Shown here: positions 45,784 through 56,082 of the stretch, one piece after another
Layout: each line of letters starts with the position of its first letter
How positions within the stretch are numbered: the first letter of the stretch is position 1
Source: JAJYUU01 sp963822955
Lineage (GTDB): Bacteria; Actinomycetota; Actinomycetes; Streptosporangiales; Streptosporangiaceae
DNA: 64,000 bases
Assembly: GCA_963822955.1 (NCBI GenBank)
Contig: CAWGJS010000002.1
Coordinates: 310,001 to 374,000 of the forward strand
Direction of reading: 5' to 3'
Notes under the pieces: generated by a model
Database searches by the model: none
Told to the model about the DNA's origin: nothing
The model's input: only the letters and a program-made list of their open reading frames with translations
Program-made: the position numbers and the translations under genes

Positions 45784-46353
45784 ATGGACGAGTCAATTGA
45801 GACCAGTGCCACGACGCTGCCGCCGGGTCGCTGGCTGCTGCTGATCTACCGCGTGCCGTCCGAGCCAAGCAGGCTGCGGGCGACAGTGTGGCGCCGGATC
45901 AAGAGCCTCGGCGCAATTTATCTCCAGAGCTCCGCGGCCGCGCTCCCCGCGAGCGTCACGGCCGAGCGGTCGCTGCGCAAGCTGCGCAGCGAGATCCTCG
46001 ACATGTCCGGCACCGCGGTGCTGCTCTCCTGCGACGTCGTGGCCGGAGAAGCCGACGTCCGCGCCGCGTTCCAGGCTGCCCGCGACGACGAGTACGAGGA
46101 GATCGTCGACAAGTGCGCGGACTTCATCGCCGGAGTCGACAAGGAGTACGCCGAGAGCCACTTCAGCTACGCCGAGCTCGAAGAGAACGAGGTCGACCTC
46201 GTCAAGCTGCGCACCTGGCTGGCGCGAGTGCGCGAGCGGGACGTATTCGGCGCGGCCGGCCTGCAGCAGGCGCTCAGCTCGCTGGCGGAGTGTGAGGAGA
46301 AGCTGGAGGCGTACGCTGCCCGCGTCTACGCCGAGGAAGCAGAGGGCCACTGA
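45784..46353 (+). CDS. ChrB N-terminal-domain protein
   Basis: A 189-residue protein matching the N-terminal domain of ChrB, a regulator of chromate resistance. WLLLIYRVPSEPSRLRATVWRRIKSLGAIYLQ opens the domain at about residues 18-49. No C-terminal ChrB half and no ChrA transporter is present. It starts 15 bases after the response regulator stop and may share its transcript. Its role may be regulatory. Its 3' end overlaps a membrane-protein gene on the opposite strand. Confidence 0.82.
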   Translation: MDESIETSATTLPPGRWLLLIYRVPSEPSRLRATVWRRIKSLGAIYLQSSAAALPASVTAERSLRKLRSEILDMSGTAVLLSCDVVAGEADVRAAFQAARDDEYEEIVDKCADFIAGVDKEYAESHFSYAELEENEVDLVKLRTWLARVRERDVFGAAGLQQALSSLAECEEKLEAYAARVYAEEAEGH

Positions 46354-46543
46354 TCGCCCGGCGCAGGCTCACCGGCAGCAGGATCACCAGCAGCAGCGGC
46401 AGCAGCCACCATGCCGTCACGCCCGCCTGGTGCAGCCCGTAGGTCCCGGCCAGGCCGAGCACGACGCCAGCCGCGACCAGCCAGTCATCACCGATCACGA
46501 AGTCGTACCAGAAGGCGCCGAACGCCCGCACCTTCGACAACAT
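46274..46543 (-). CDS. Small membrane protein
   Basis: An 89-residue protein from ATG 46543, preceded by a GGGAG site. Two helices are predicted (DDWLVAAGVVLGLAGTYGL and AWWLLPLLLVILLPVSL) and the tail is Arg/Pro-rich. No family is recognised with certainty. It follows the COG4280-like gene by 64 bases, with short direct repeats in the gap. Its last 80 bases overlap the 3' end of the ChrB-like gene on the other strand. Confidence 0.65.
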   Translation of the reverse strand: MLSKVRAFGAFWYDFVIGDDWLVAAGVVLGLAGTYGLHQAGVTAWWLLPLLLVILLPVSLRRAISGPLLPRRRRGQRTPPASPHTPPAS

Positions 46544-46570
46544 CTCTGCTCTCCCTCTGGCTATCGAGCC

Positions 46571-46610
46571 CGTGGTCAACAAGCACCGTGGTCAACAAGC
46601 ACCGTGGTCA
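46571..46610. repeat. Tandem 16-bp direct repeat
   Basis: The unit CGTGGTCAACAAGCAC occurs twice in full (46571-46586, 46587-46602) and once in half (46603-46610). It lies in the gap between the two membrane-protein genes and touches the stop of the upstream one. It probably arose by replication slippage. Confidence 0.8.
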
Positions 46611-47393
46611 GCGAGCCGCCTGGGCAGCCGGCGCGGCCAGTCCGGCAGCATCTGAACCGCCGCTGCCCGCCCGCCGCAGTAGCGCAGTAAGCCCGATCCC
46701 GAGCAGCGCGATCGCCGGGATGATCACCAGGAGTGCGGCGTCCGAGCCGGGCCAGCTGGCCCCCGCGCCCTCGCCACCCCAGAACACGCCGAAGCTCGTG
46801 AGCATGACCCCTACGACAAACTTCATCGTGTTCTCGGGCACCCGCCCCAGCGGCGCCCGGACCGCGAAGCCGACCGCAGCGACCAGGACGACAGCGCAGG
46901 CGGCCGCGATTGTCGCCAGTCCGACATTCCGAGCGTTAGCCCCGAACGTCAGGACGATGAACACGACCTCCAGCCCCTCAAGCAGCACGCCCTTGAAGGC
47001 GAGCGTGAAGCCATACCAGTCCGGTGCCAGCACCGACCGCCGCCGCTGCTGCGCCGCCGCGTCCGCCATATGCTCGGCGAACAGCTTGTCCTCATCGTGC
47101 AGTGCCTTGTGACCGCTCGCGCGGAGGATCGCCTTGCGCAGCCACTGCAGCCCGAAGACCAGCAGCAAGGCCCCGACTACGACCCGAAGGCCGCGCAGCG
47201 GAACTTCGGAGACAGCAGGGCCGAGTACCGCCACGATGACGGCGAGGACCGCCAGGGCCGCTGCCGTCCCAGTGCCGGCCGAGCGCCAGTCGCGCGCGGT
47301 CCCGGCTGCCAGCACTATGGTGGTCGCCTCGACGGACTCGACCGCGCAGGCAAGGAAGACCGCGATGAACAACGCGGTCGCGCTTGCGCCCAC
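46608..47393 (-). CDS. COG4280-type membrane protein, possible cation transporter
   Basis: A 261-residue protein with six to seven membrane helices and two similar halves. Each half contains a Glu pair: CAVESVEATTIVLAAG near residue 18 and VLLEGLEVVFIVLTFG near 135. Such motifs recall FTR1 and GDT1/TMEM165 cation transporters, which use acidic residues in helices. The substrate is unknown; it may be a metal ion. A perfect palindrome lies 26 bases before its start, which suggests control by a dimeric repressor. Confidence 0.75.
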   Translation of the reverse strand: MGASATALFIAVFLACAVESVEATTIVLAAGTARDWRSAGTGTAAALAVLAVIVAVLGPAVSEVPLRGLRVVVGALLLVFGLQWLRKAILRASGHKALHDEDKLFAEHMADAAAQQRRRSVLAPDWYGFTLAFKGVLLEGLEVVFIVLTFGANARNVGLATIAAACAVVLVAAVGFAVRAPLGRVPENTMKFVVGVMLTSFGVFWGGEGAGASWPGSDAALLVIIPAIALLGIGLTALLRRAGSGGSDAAGLAAPAAQAAR

Positions 47394-47418
47394 GGCAGCC
47401 TCCCGTTCGGTCTACCCC

Positions 47419-47435
47419 TGATGACCTAGTCATCA
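47419..47435 (-). promoter_or_regulatory. Perfect palindromic operator candidate
   Basis: TGATGAC-CTA-GTCATCA is a perfect 7-bp inverted repeat with a three-base spacer, in the divergent region between the COG4280-like gene and pepA. Location and symmetry suit a repressor site for the membrane-protein gene. The sequence resembles neither the IdeR nor the Zur consensus closely, so no regulator is assigned. Confidence 0.5.
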
Positions 47436-47534
47436 TAACAGCTGTCATCTTGCGCGCATGACGGTTGTTACTCCTGCTGAGCAGCCCACTGCCCACGGAC
47501 CGGCCGACCTGCCGCTAGGCACTAGGCTCAGATC

Positions 47535-49052
47535 GTGACGATGAAGCCGCTGACAACCGCCCCCGACAATGCGCGCAGCGCCGCCGCCGATGCTCTGATC
47601 ATCGGGGTGACACAGTCCCCTGACGGCCCCGTTCCCGCATCAGGATCGGAAGATGTTAATGCCGCGCTCGGGGGGACCCTGGCAACCACCCTGACCGCAC
47701 TTGGTGCCACCGGGCGGCAGGACGAGGTCACCCGGATCGCGTCCGGCGGGCGCATCGCCGCACCGCTGATCGTCGCGGTCGGGCTGGGACCAGAGGACCA
47801 GGGCGGGGAACGAGGCCGCCTGGAGTCGTTGCGCCGCGGCGCGGGCTCGGCCGTCCGGGCACTAGCCGGCGGCAAGTCGCGCTCGATCGCCCTGTCGCTG
47901 CCCGCCGCAGACGCTGCCCAGGCCGAGGCCGTGGCGCTCGGCGGGCTGCTGGGCCGGTACAGCTTCACCCGGTACCGCAACACCGGGAACGGCAGTACGG
48001 AGAACGGCCCGGCGTCGCTGACTCTGCTGAGCACAGCGCCGGATGCTGGCGCGGCGGCGGCGCGGGCGCAGGCGCTGGCGGACGCGATGAACCTGGTTCG
48101 CGACCTGGTCAACACCAGCCCGAAGCACCTGTACCCGGAGACTTTCGCCGCCGAGGCCGCCAGTGTGGCTGAGGCCGCCGGGCTGACGATCGAGATCCTC
48201 GACGACGAGACACTGGCAACCGGCGGGTATGGCGGCATCACCGGTGTGGGGCAGGGCTCCGTCCATCCGCCACGGCTGGTCCGGCTCGGTTACCACCACC
48301 CCGATGCGTCCAGGACGGTGGTGTTTGCCGGGAAGGGCATCACGTTTGACTCCGGCGGCCTGTCGCTGAAGCCGCCCAAGGCTATGGAGGCCATGAAGTC
48401 CGATATGGGCGGCGCGGCGGCCGTGCTCGGGGCGCTGCAGGCAATCGCGACCCTCCGGCCCAAGGTTAACGTCGTCGGCTACCTGCCGATGGCGGAGAAC
48501 ATGCCCGGCGGCGGCGCCCAGCGGCCGTCTGACGTGATCACGATCTTCGGTGGCAAGACCGTCGAGGTGCTCAATACCGACGCCGAGGGCCGCCTCGTCC
48601 TGGCGGATGCGCTCGCGAGGTCGGCGGCGGACGCACCGGACCTGATCATCGATGTCGCGACCCTCACCGGCGCGCAGCTGGTGGCGCTGGGCACGCGGAC
48701 CGCAGGCGTGATGGGCAGTGACGACGAGGTCGCGGCTGCTGTGGCCGAGGCCGCCCGGCAGGCAGGCGAGCAGGCCTGGGCCATGCCGCTGCCCGAGGAG
48801 CTGCGCAAGGGCCTGGACTCGACAGTCGCTGACATCGCCAACGTGGCCGGCGAGCGGTTCGGCGGCATGCTGGTGGCCGGCCTGTTCCTGCGGGAATTTG
48901 TGCCCGACGGCGTGCGCTGGGCACATGTGGACATCGCCGGCCCTGCCTTTCACGAGGGCGAGCCATACGGATACACCCCCAAGGGCGGTACTGGCGCCGC
49001 AGTCCGGATGCTCGTCCAGGTCGCGACCGACGTGGCCGGCGGGCGGCTGTGA
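47535..49052 (+). CDS. pepA: Leucyl aminopeptidase (M17)
   Basis: A 505-residue M17 aminopeptidase. The metal-binding and catalytic motif NTDAEGRLVLADAL is at about residue 338-351, and FAGKGITFDSGGLSLKP precedes it. The N-terminal macro-like domain covers the first 170 residues. It removes N-terminal residues from peptides in the cytosol. GTG 47535 is used, and an ATG lies two codons on. It begins the pepA-lpdA-sucB series known from streptomycetes. Confidence 0.94.
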   Translation: MTMKPLTTAPDNARSAAADALIIGVTQSPDGPVPASGSEDVNAALGGTLATTLTALGATGRQDEVTRIASGGRIAAPLIVAVGLGPEDQGGERGRLESLRRGAGSAVRALAGGKSRSIALSLPAADAAQAEAVALGGLLGRYSFTRYRNTGNGSTENGPASLTLLSTAPDAGAAAARAQALADAMNLVRDLVNTSPKHLYPETFAAEAASVAEAAGLTIEILDDETLATGGYGGITGVGQGSVHPPRLVRLGYHHPDASRTVVFAGKGITFDSGGLSLKPPKAMEAMKSDMGGAAAVLGALQAIATLRPKVNVVGYLPMAENMPGGGAQRPSDVITIFGGKTVEVLNTDAEGRLVLADALARSAADAPDLIIDVATLTGAQLVALGTRTAGVMGSDDEVAAAVAEAARQAGEQAWAMPLPEELRKGLDSTVADIANVAGERFGGMLVAGLFLREFVPDGVRWAHVDIAGPAFHEGEPYGYTPKGGTGAAVRMLVQVATDVAGGRL

Positions 49053-49138
49053 CGCGGCGGCCTCGGGCCCGGCGGCTGTAACGCCGGCAGCCGCAGGCAA
49101 CGAGGCCTTACCCGAGGACATCTGACAAGGAGCACAAC

Positions 49139-50533
<1,395 letters not shown>

Positions 50534-50621
50534 CCTGCTGACCTGAAGCCCTGCATGAGCGCTCGGTCGTCCCCCGCTGCGCGCGCTACAGTCGAACAAA
50601 CGAAGAGGAGCTACGCGAGCC

Positions 50622-52355
50622 ATGTCGGTCTCGGTATCGATGCCACAACTCGGTGAGAGCGTCACCGAGGGCACAGTCACCCGCTGGCTGAAGCGGGAGG
50701 GTGAGCACGTCCAGGCCGACGAGCCGCTGCTGGAAGTCTCGACCGACAAGGTCGACACCGAGATCCCGTCTCCGGTGTCCGGGGTCCTGAGGGGCATCAC
50801 GGTCGCCGAGGACGAGACAGTGGCAGTCGGCGCCGAGCTGGCGGTTATCGACGAGGACGGTTCCGCGGCAGCCGAGCAAGCGCCGGCATCTGCTGCGGAA
50901 GCGGCTCCGGTACAGGCGGCTGCCCCGTCGGCCCCGCCCGTGCAGGCACCACCGGTGCAGGCGCCACCTGTGCAAGCACCGCCGGTGCAGGCCCCGCCTG
51001 CGGCGGCCGAGTACACGCCAGCGGAGGCCGCGCCGCCTGCCTACCAGCCGCCTGCCTACCAGCCGCCCGCCTACCAGCCGCCCGCCTACCAGCCGCCCGC
51101 CTACCAGCAGCCTGCTGCTCCCGTGCCCGCTGACCTGGAGCCCGGCCGCGCCGCCAGCCGGCCGGCCTATCCGGCTCCGGCGACGGCCTACCAGGCAACC
51201 GGTTATGAGGAGCCGGGCAACGGCCAGGCCACTGCACCGGGGCAGTTCACCGAGGCTGCCGACGGTCCCTACGTCACGCCGCTCGTCCGCAAGCTGGCCT
51301 CCGAGCATGGCATTGACCTCGCCACGGTGACCGGGACCGGAGTGGGCGGACGCATCCGCAAGCAGGACATCCTCGACGCAGCCGCTCTCGCCCGCGGCGG
51401 CGCGGGCCAGCCGGTCGCGGCAGCACCGCCTGCCGCCGCGGCTCCGGCAGCCGCACCCCCGCCGCCAGTACCAGTACCGCCTGCCCCCGCCATGGCGTCG
51501 CAGCCCTCCGCTGTTGCACCTGCTGCCTATCAGGCGGTGCCCCCCGCTCCCGCAGCACCACCGGCAGCATTCGCGCCATCTTCCGCTGCCGACGGCGAGT
51601 CACGGCCGCGCCCCGCTATCGTCCCCTCCCGCCTTCGCGGCACGACCGAGCGCATGTCGCGTGCCCGTCAGGTCATCGCACAGCGGATGGTCGAGTCGCT
51701 GCAGACTTCGGCGCAGCTGACCACGGTGGTCGAGGCCGACGTGACGGCAATCGCCAGGCTCCGCAGCCGGGCGAAGGCAGCCTTCGAAGCACGCGAAGGC
51801 GTCAAGCTGTCCTTCCTTCCGTTCTTCGCGCTGGCCGCCGTCGAGGCTCTGAAGGTGCACCCGAAGCTGAACGCCGTCATCGACACCGCGTCCGGCCAGG
51901 TCACCTACCACGACGCCGAGCACCTCGGCATCGCGGTAGACACCGAGCGCGGGCTGATGGTCCCGGTCATCAAGAACGCGGGCGACCTGAATATCGGCGG
52001 GCTGGCGCGCAAGATCGCCGACCTCGCCGAGCGCACCAGGGCCGGCCACGTGAGCCCCGACGATCTATCCGGCGGCACGTTCACGCTGACGAACACCGGA
52101 AGCCGGGGCGCAATATTCGACACTCCGATCATCAACCAGCCGCAGGTCGGAATTCTGGGTACCGGCACCGTCGTCAAGCGAGCCGTGGTGGTGGAGGACC
52201 CGACGCTCGGCGAGGTGATCACCGTCAGGTCGATGGTCTACCTGGCGCTGACCTACGATCACCGGCTGGTGGACGGTGCCGACGCAGCGCGCTTCCTTGT
52301 CACCATCAAGGAGCGCCTCGAGGAAGGCGCGTTCGAGACCGAGCTCGGTCTCTGA
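50622..52355 (+). CDS. sucB: 2-oxoacid dehydrogenase E2 (dihydrolipoamide acyltransferase)
   Basis: A 577-residue E2 subunit. The lipoyl domain covers residues 1-78 with the modified lysine K43 in STDKVDTE. A long Pro/Ala linker follows (about 85-205) with PVQAP and YQPPA repeats. The E3/E1-binding domain is at about 210-250 (VTPLVRKLASEHGIDL, GTGVGGRIRKQDIL). After a second Pro/Ala linker, the catalytic domain ends with YDHRLVDGADAARF. Only one lipoyl domain is present. By synteny this is the E2 called SucB in streptomycetes; it may act with AceE as well as with a 2-oxoglutarate decarboxylase. LipB and LipA for its cofactor are encoded 4-8 kb downstream. Confidence 0.94.
   Translation: MSVSVSMPQLGESVTEGTVTRWLKREGEHVQADEPLLEVSTDKVDTEIPSPVSGVLRGITVAEDETVAVGAELAVIDEDGSAAAEQAPASAAEAAPVQAAAPSAPPVQAPPVQAPPVQAPPVQAPPAAAEYTPAEAAPPAYQPPAYQPPAYQPPAYQPPAYQQPAAPVPADLEPGRAASRPAYPAPATAYQATGYEEPGNGQATAPGQFTEAADGPYVTPLVRKLASEHGIDLATVTGTGVGGRIRKQDILDAAALARGGAGQPVAAAPPAAAAPAAAPPPPVPVPPAPAMASQPSAVAPAAYQAVPPAPAAPPAAFAPSSAADGESRPRPAIVPSRLRGTTERMSRARQVIAQRMVESLQTSAQLTTVVEADVTAIARLRSRAKAAFEAREGVKLSFLPFFALAAVEALKVHPKLNAVIDTASGQVTYHDAEHLGIAVDTERGLMVPVIKNAGDLNIGGLARKIADLAERTRAGHVSPDDLSGGTFTLTNTGSRGAIFDTPIINQPQVGILGTGTVVKRAVVVEDPTLGEVITVRSMVYLALTYDHRLVDGADAARFLVTIKERLEEGAFETELGL
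50935..51105 (+). repeat. Tandem repeats in the E2 linker
   Basis: Two short coding repeats occur in series. About four 15-base units encode PPVQA (50935-51000) and about five 15-base units encode YQPPA (51038-51105). They form a mobile swinging-arm linker. Copy number may vary between strains through slippage. Confidence 0.85.
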
Positions 52356-52360
52356 TCGCC

Positions 52361-52385
52361 GGCCGGGGCTGAGGTAGCTCCGGCC
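52361..52385 (+). terminator. Hairpin after the E2 gene
   Basis: GGCCGGGGCT pairs with AGCTCCGGCC (10 bp with one G-U) around a five-base loop, 6 bases after the sucB stop. A second overlapping G/C stem follows. It probably ends the pepA-lpdA-sucB transcript, without a U-tract. Confidence 0.6.
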
Positions 52386-52500
52386 GGGAGCGGACCCCGG
52401 CCGTCGGCGAGGGCTGCCAAGAGCCGCCCGGCACCCCTCGCATCCCGCTGGGAGCCCGACGGCGAGAATGGCCTTAGGGCCTATCAGCAAAGGGGCGTCC

Positions 52501-53413
52501 GTGCGGATCGCGATAACGGCATCGACCGGTCTCATCGGCAGCGCGCTTGGCCAGAGCCTCGCAGGTGACGGCGTCGACGTGGTCCGCCTGGTCCGCAGGC
52601 CGGCGTCCGGCCGGGATGAGATCCGGTGGAATCCGGCCGCGGCCAGCGGTGCGCTCAGTCCGGGCGCGCTCGACGACTTGGACGCTGTTGTGCACCTGTC
52701 CGGCGCTCCGGTTGCCAGCGGCCGCTGGACGGCCGCGCGCAAGCAGGAACTGCGCGCCAGCAGGATCGACAGCACCAGCGCGCTCATCGGGGCCATGCTG
52801 GCTGCTGCGAAGCCGCCCCCGGTGCTCATCGCCGCCTCGGCGGTCGGCTGGTACGGCAACACCGGCGACCGGCCGGTCGACGAGACCGCGCCGGTCGGCA
52901 GCGGCTTCCTCGCGACGCTCGTGCGCGACTGGGAGGCGGCAACGTCGCCGGCCAGCGAGGCGGGGATCCGCGTCGTCAACCTGCGGTCCGGCATTGTCCT
53001 GTCCAGTCGCGGCGGGATGCTCCCGCGGCTGCTGCTGCCGTTCCGGTTTGGCCTGGGCGCCAAGTTCGGGACCGGCACGCAGTATGTCAGCTGGATCACG
53101 CTGGCCGATCACATCCGTGCCGTCAGGTTCCTGCTCGACCGGCCGGACCTGAGCGGGCCGGTCAACCTGGCCGCGCCCGAGCCAGTAACCAACGCCGAGC
53201 TCACCAGGGCACTGGCCGCCACGCTGCACCGGCCCGCCGTCCTGCAGGTGCCTGCCGGTGCGCTGCGGCTAGCCCTAGGGGAGGTCTCGACCGAGCTGCT
53301 CGGCAGCTGCCGCGCGCTGCCAGGCCCGGCTGCGGGAAGCCGGATTCTCCTTCCGGTACCCCGCCATCGGACCGGCGCTGCTAGCCGCAATTGCAGATGG
53401 GACGCGCCGCTAG
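52501..53413 (+). pseudogene. TIGR01777 epimerase, one-base frameshift near the end
   Basis: A NAD(P)-binding SDR-type epimerase. GTG 52501 follows AAAGGGG, and the fold starts RIAITASTGLIGSALGQSL. It contains AASAVGWYGNTGDRPVDE and FGLGAKFGTGTQYVSWI, family hallmarks. Near 53325, in a CCC run, one extra base shifts the frame. Removing it gives the expected ending LREAGFSFRYPAIGPALLAAI and a stop at 53413. As sequenced, the protein ends 8 bases later with an unrelated tail. The indel may be an assembly error. Confidence 0.85.
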
Positions 53414-53531
53414 CTCCCTGAATCGACGAGGGTCATGCGGCAGTCGCGCGCCACGCGTTCGTAACTTCCCCGCCTTGTCCACTAGCTGTATCCCAGCCCG
53501 GCCGCCCGCTGCTCTTAGTCATGGCGCTTCC

Positions 53532-54287
53532 TCACCGTTGTCCGCGGCCGGGACCAGGATCTTGCCCGTCTGGCCGTCCCGCTGCCAGGTGCGCCGCATG
53601 CGCGTGCTCGGCGGTCATCGGCGCTGCAGGCTCAGCAGCAAGGTGCTCGTCTGCCCCGGCCAACTGGTCGTCGGCCTCAGCCAGCTGCTCGTCCGGTGCT
53701 GCCAGCAGCTCACTCAGGTCGCGGTCGCGCTCCATCCCGATCAGCGGGATCTGGCGCAGCCTGGGCAGCGGGCCGCAGTACCCGCGTGCCCTGAGCATCA
53801 CCGAGTAGGTCGACCGCAACAGCCGCCGGGTGACGAGGATGGCCACCGCAGCCAGCGGCAGCTCGACTACCAGGGCAGTCAGCAGGCTTAGCTCGAACCC
53901 CTTCGTGCGCGCGTCAAGAACGACGTCAAACCAGGCATCGCAGCACAGCAGCGTTGCCAGCACGACGAGCGAGATGATCAGGAACTGACGTCGCCGCCAT
54001 GCCGCCCAGCCTGTCACCGCGAAGGCCACTAGCAGCGCAACGTCGAAACCCACCCATGCGCCGCGCCAGCTGCCCGCACGGTAAAAGCGCGGCAGTGTTG
54101 CGGCGAGCACGCCTATCCAGACAACCAGGACGACACAGCAGATGACTACTCCGACGAGGAACAGCTTGCGCCGCCGGTCCCCGCTCCTGCTAGCCCTCGG
54201 GTCGGGTTCGTCTAGCTCGGCGAGCACCTGGCGCAGGCGCAGCCGCTCCTGCGGGCTCATGCTGCGCAGCTCTTTGTACTCGAACAC
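53532..54287 (-). CDS. Four-helix membrane protein
   Basis: A 251-residue protein. GTG at 54287 is chosen because an AGGAGGT ribosome site lies upstream; the frame extends further but lacks another site. A charged N-terminus (EYKELRSMSPQERLRLRQVLAELDEPDP is at about 3-30) precedes helices at about 43-65, 75-97, 105-128 and 135-160. An acidic C-terminal tail has repeats of the type DEQLAEADDQLAGADEHLA. No family is recognised. Position after the epimerase is convergent. Confidence 0.7.
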   Translation of the reverse strand: MFEYKELRSMSPQERLRLRQVLAELDEPDPRASRSGDRRRKLFLVGVVICCVVLVVWIGVLAATLPRFYRAGSWRGAWVGFDVALLVAFAVTGWAAWRRRQFLIISLVVLATLLCCDAWFDVVLDARTKGFELSLLTALVVELPLAAVAILVTRRLLRSTYSVMLRARGYCGPLPRLRQIPLIGMERDRDLSELLAAPDEQLAEADDQLAGADEHLAAEPAAPMTAEHAHAAHLAAGRPDGQDPGPGRGQR

Positions 54288-54560
54288 TGCGGGCACCTCC
54301 TGCTGACCTTTAGCTCCGGGCTGCCACGGCGCATTCCCCGTCATTTGTGCCCGGAAAGGCTGACTGTCACTCTGGTGCCAGCTGAGACTTTTCCCCCTGT
54401 TCGCGCCAGTCGAAGCGGGCTGCCCGTGGAGCAGGCGTCCGCACACGGCTCGCCAGCCGGCGGGCGCAACGATCGTTATGCGCGCCAGCCAGAACCCGGC
54501 CGGACCAGACGAAACGGTCTGCCCGCGTCCCGGCCGTCCCGCCCCCAGCTGCCTCCAGGC

Positions 54561-54675
54561 CACATTTCACGGATCTCGTGCGCGAGATTCGCGATAAAAC
54601 GGACGCGAGAGCGTACGAGAACCGTGATATGTCGAGCTCGTGACGCCCGTCTTAGTGACGGCAGCCTGAAATGTG
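54561..54675. ncRNA. Candidate structured RNA or MITE-like element
   Basis: A 115-base intergenic segment closed by a perfect 9-bp inverted repeat (CACATTTCA/TGAAATGTG). Inside are four helices in order: a 9-bp hairpin with a TGCG loop (54570-54591), ACGC-GAGA-GCGT with a GNRA-type loop (54603-54614), ACGAG/CTCGT (54615-54641) and CCGTC/GACGG (54647-54661). Helices begin next to each other, as in stacked multi-branch RNAs. The strand is unknown. On the minus strand it starts 11 bases after the P450 stop. The rest of the roughly 400-base gap shows no gene. Confidence 0.45.
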
Positions 54676-54685
54676 TCGTTCCTGC

Positions 54686-55891
54686 TTACGCGAGGCTAAC
54701 TGGCAGAACGTCGAAGCCCCGCAGCAGGAATGTCTCCCGGCGGACCGGCTCGCCTGCGGCCGCGATGTTCGGGAAGCGGCTGAGCAGGCGAGCAAAGGCG
54801 ATCGTCCCCTCCAGCCGGGCCAGAGCCGCGCCGATGCAGAAGTGCGCGCCAGCGCCGAAGCTCAGCGGCGCACCGTCGGCGCGCAGCGGGTCGAACCTGT
54901 CCGGCTCGGCGAACTTACGCGGGTCCCTGTTACCTGCGCCGATCATCGCCAGGACGGAGTCGCCCTCGGCCACGACAACCTCGCCGACCTTGGCGTCATA
55001 CCCGATCCGGGACGTGAGCTGGACAGGTGAGTCGTAGCGCAGCACCTCCTCGACGAACGCCGCAGCGGCAACCGAGCCGTCGCCGACAGCGCGGCCCGCC
55101 GCCGGCCGCTCCAGGATGACCTGCAGCCCGTTGCCCAGCAGGTTCGTCGTGGTCTCGAATCCGGCCACGAGCAAGAGAGTGAGATTGTGCAGCAACTCCG
55201 CGTCGGTCAGCCGCCCGTCATCGGCATCGCTCACCGCCAGCAGGTCGCTGATGAGGTCATCGCGCGGATGCGCGCGTCGCGCGGCAGCCAGGCCAGTGAA
55301 ATAAGCCAGCAGCTCGGCAGCAGCGGCATTGATAACGGGCAGGGTCTCAGGGTCCAGCTCGAATATGCCAGCCACGTCGCGCGCGACTGGCCGGAAGCTC
55401 TCCCGGTCGGATCGCGGTATGCCGATCAGCTCGCATATCACCGTGACCGGCAGCAGATAGGCGAAGTCGTGCATGAACTCCACCGCAGAGCCGTCGGCGC
55501 CGCGCTCGGCCATCGCATCGAGCAGGTCACCGGCGATGGCTGCGATCGCCGGCTCGAGCGCCGCCATGCGGCGCGCGGTGAAGGCTCGTGCAATCAGGCT
55601 CCTGACCCGGGCGTGGCGTGGCCCGTTCAGGTTCAGGATCCAGTCCGATGCCTGCACGAGCACCGGGTTGGCGCGCCAGCCAGGGAAGCTCCGGTCGTAC
55701 GCTGCCTCGTCCGACACCAGGAAGCTCGGGTCGCGCAGGACCGAGTTGACAGCGTCATAGCCGACGACGGCCACCGCCTCGGGCCCGAGCCTGACGGCCT
55801 CGCCGAGCTCATGGAGCGCGGCGAAATGCGGATACGGGTTCGCGCGCCCCTCCGGCGTGCCGAGGGCCATCAAGATCTCGATTGCATCCAT
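54686..55891 (-). CDS. Cytochrome P450
   Basis: A 401-residue bacterial P450 from ATG 55891; an ATG ten codons earlier is possible. The heme cysteine is C352 in FGAGAHFCIGAALARLEG. The I-helix motif is LLVAGFETTTNLLGN, and the E-x-x-R motif is EEVLRYDS. It would need a ferredoxin and reductase, which are not adjacent. The substrate is unknown. It faces away from lipB across a region with palindromes, so a repressor may control it. Confidence 0.93.
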   Translation of the reverse strand: MDAIEILMALGTPEGRANPYPHFAALHELGEAVRLGPEAVAVVGYDAVNSVLRDPSFLVSDEAAYDRSFPGWRANPVLVQASDWILNLNGPRHARVRSLIARAFTARRMAALEPAIAAIAGDLLDAMAERGADGSAVEFMHDFAYLLPVTVICELIGIPRSDRESFRPVARDVAGIFELDPETLPVINAAAAELLAYFTGLAAARRAHPRDDLISDLLAVSDADDGRLTDAELLHNLTLLLVAGFETTTNLLGNGLQVILERPAAGRAVGDGSVAAAAFVEEVLRYDSPVQLTSRIGYDAKVGEVVVAEGDSVLAMIGAGNRDPRKFAEPDRFDPLRADGAPLSFGAGAHFCIGAALARLEGTIAFARLLSRFPNIAAAGEPVRRETFLLRGFDVLPVSLA

Positions 55892-56005
55892 CGGCGCCTC
55901 GTTCTCCTCGCAGTGACGCACGTGACCAGCCAGCGCGGGCGGGCGATACTGGCGATCAGAACCGGCAGTTGCAACCCCGAGTACCGGCCCGCCCGGTACT
56001 TCAGA

Positions 56006-56046
56006 CGATAAGTAATATCGCGTCCGACCGTCAAGCTATATCGCGT
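56006..56046. promoter_or_regulatory. Repeats in the P450/lipB divergent region
   Basis: The inverted repeat CGATA-N5-TATCG (56006-56020) and two direct copies of ATATCGCGT (56015-56023 and 56038-56046) occur in the 190-base gap between the P450 and lipB genes. They lie about 37-77 bases from the lipB start. They resemble a TetR/MarR-type operator, but no regulator gene is adjacent. Confidence 0.4.
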
Positions 56047-56082
56047 TGCTGGCCCCAAGGCTCAGCGGGCTAAGCTGTCGGC

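Noticed and set aside
50935..51105. CRISPR-like or regulatory repeats
   Set aside because: They are coding repeats of the E2 Pro/Ala linker.
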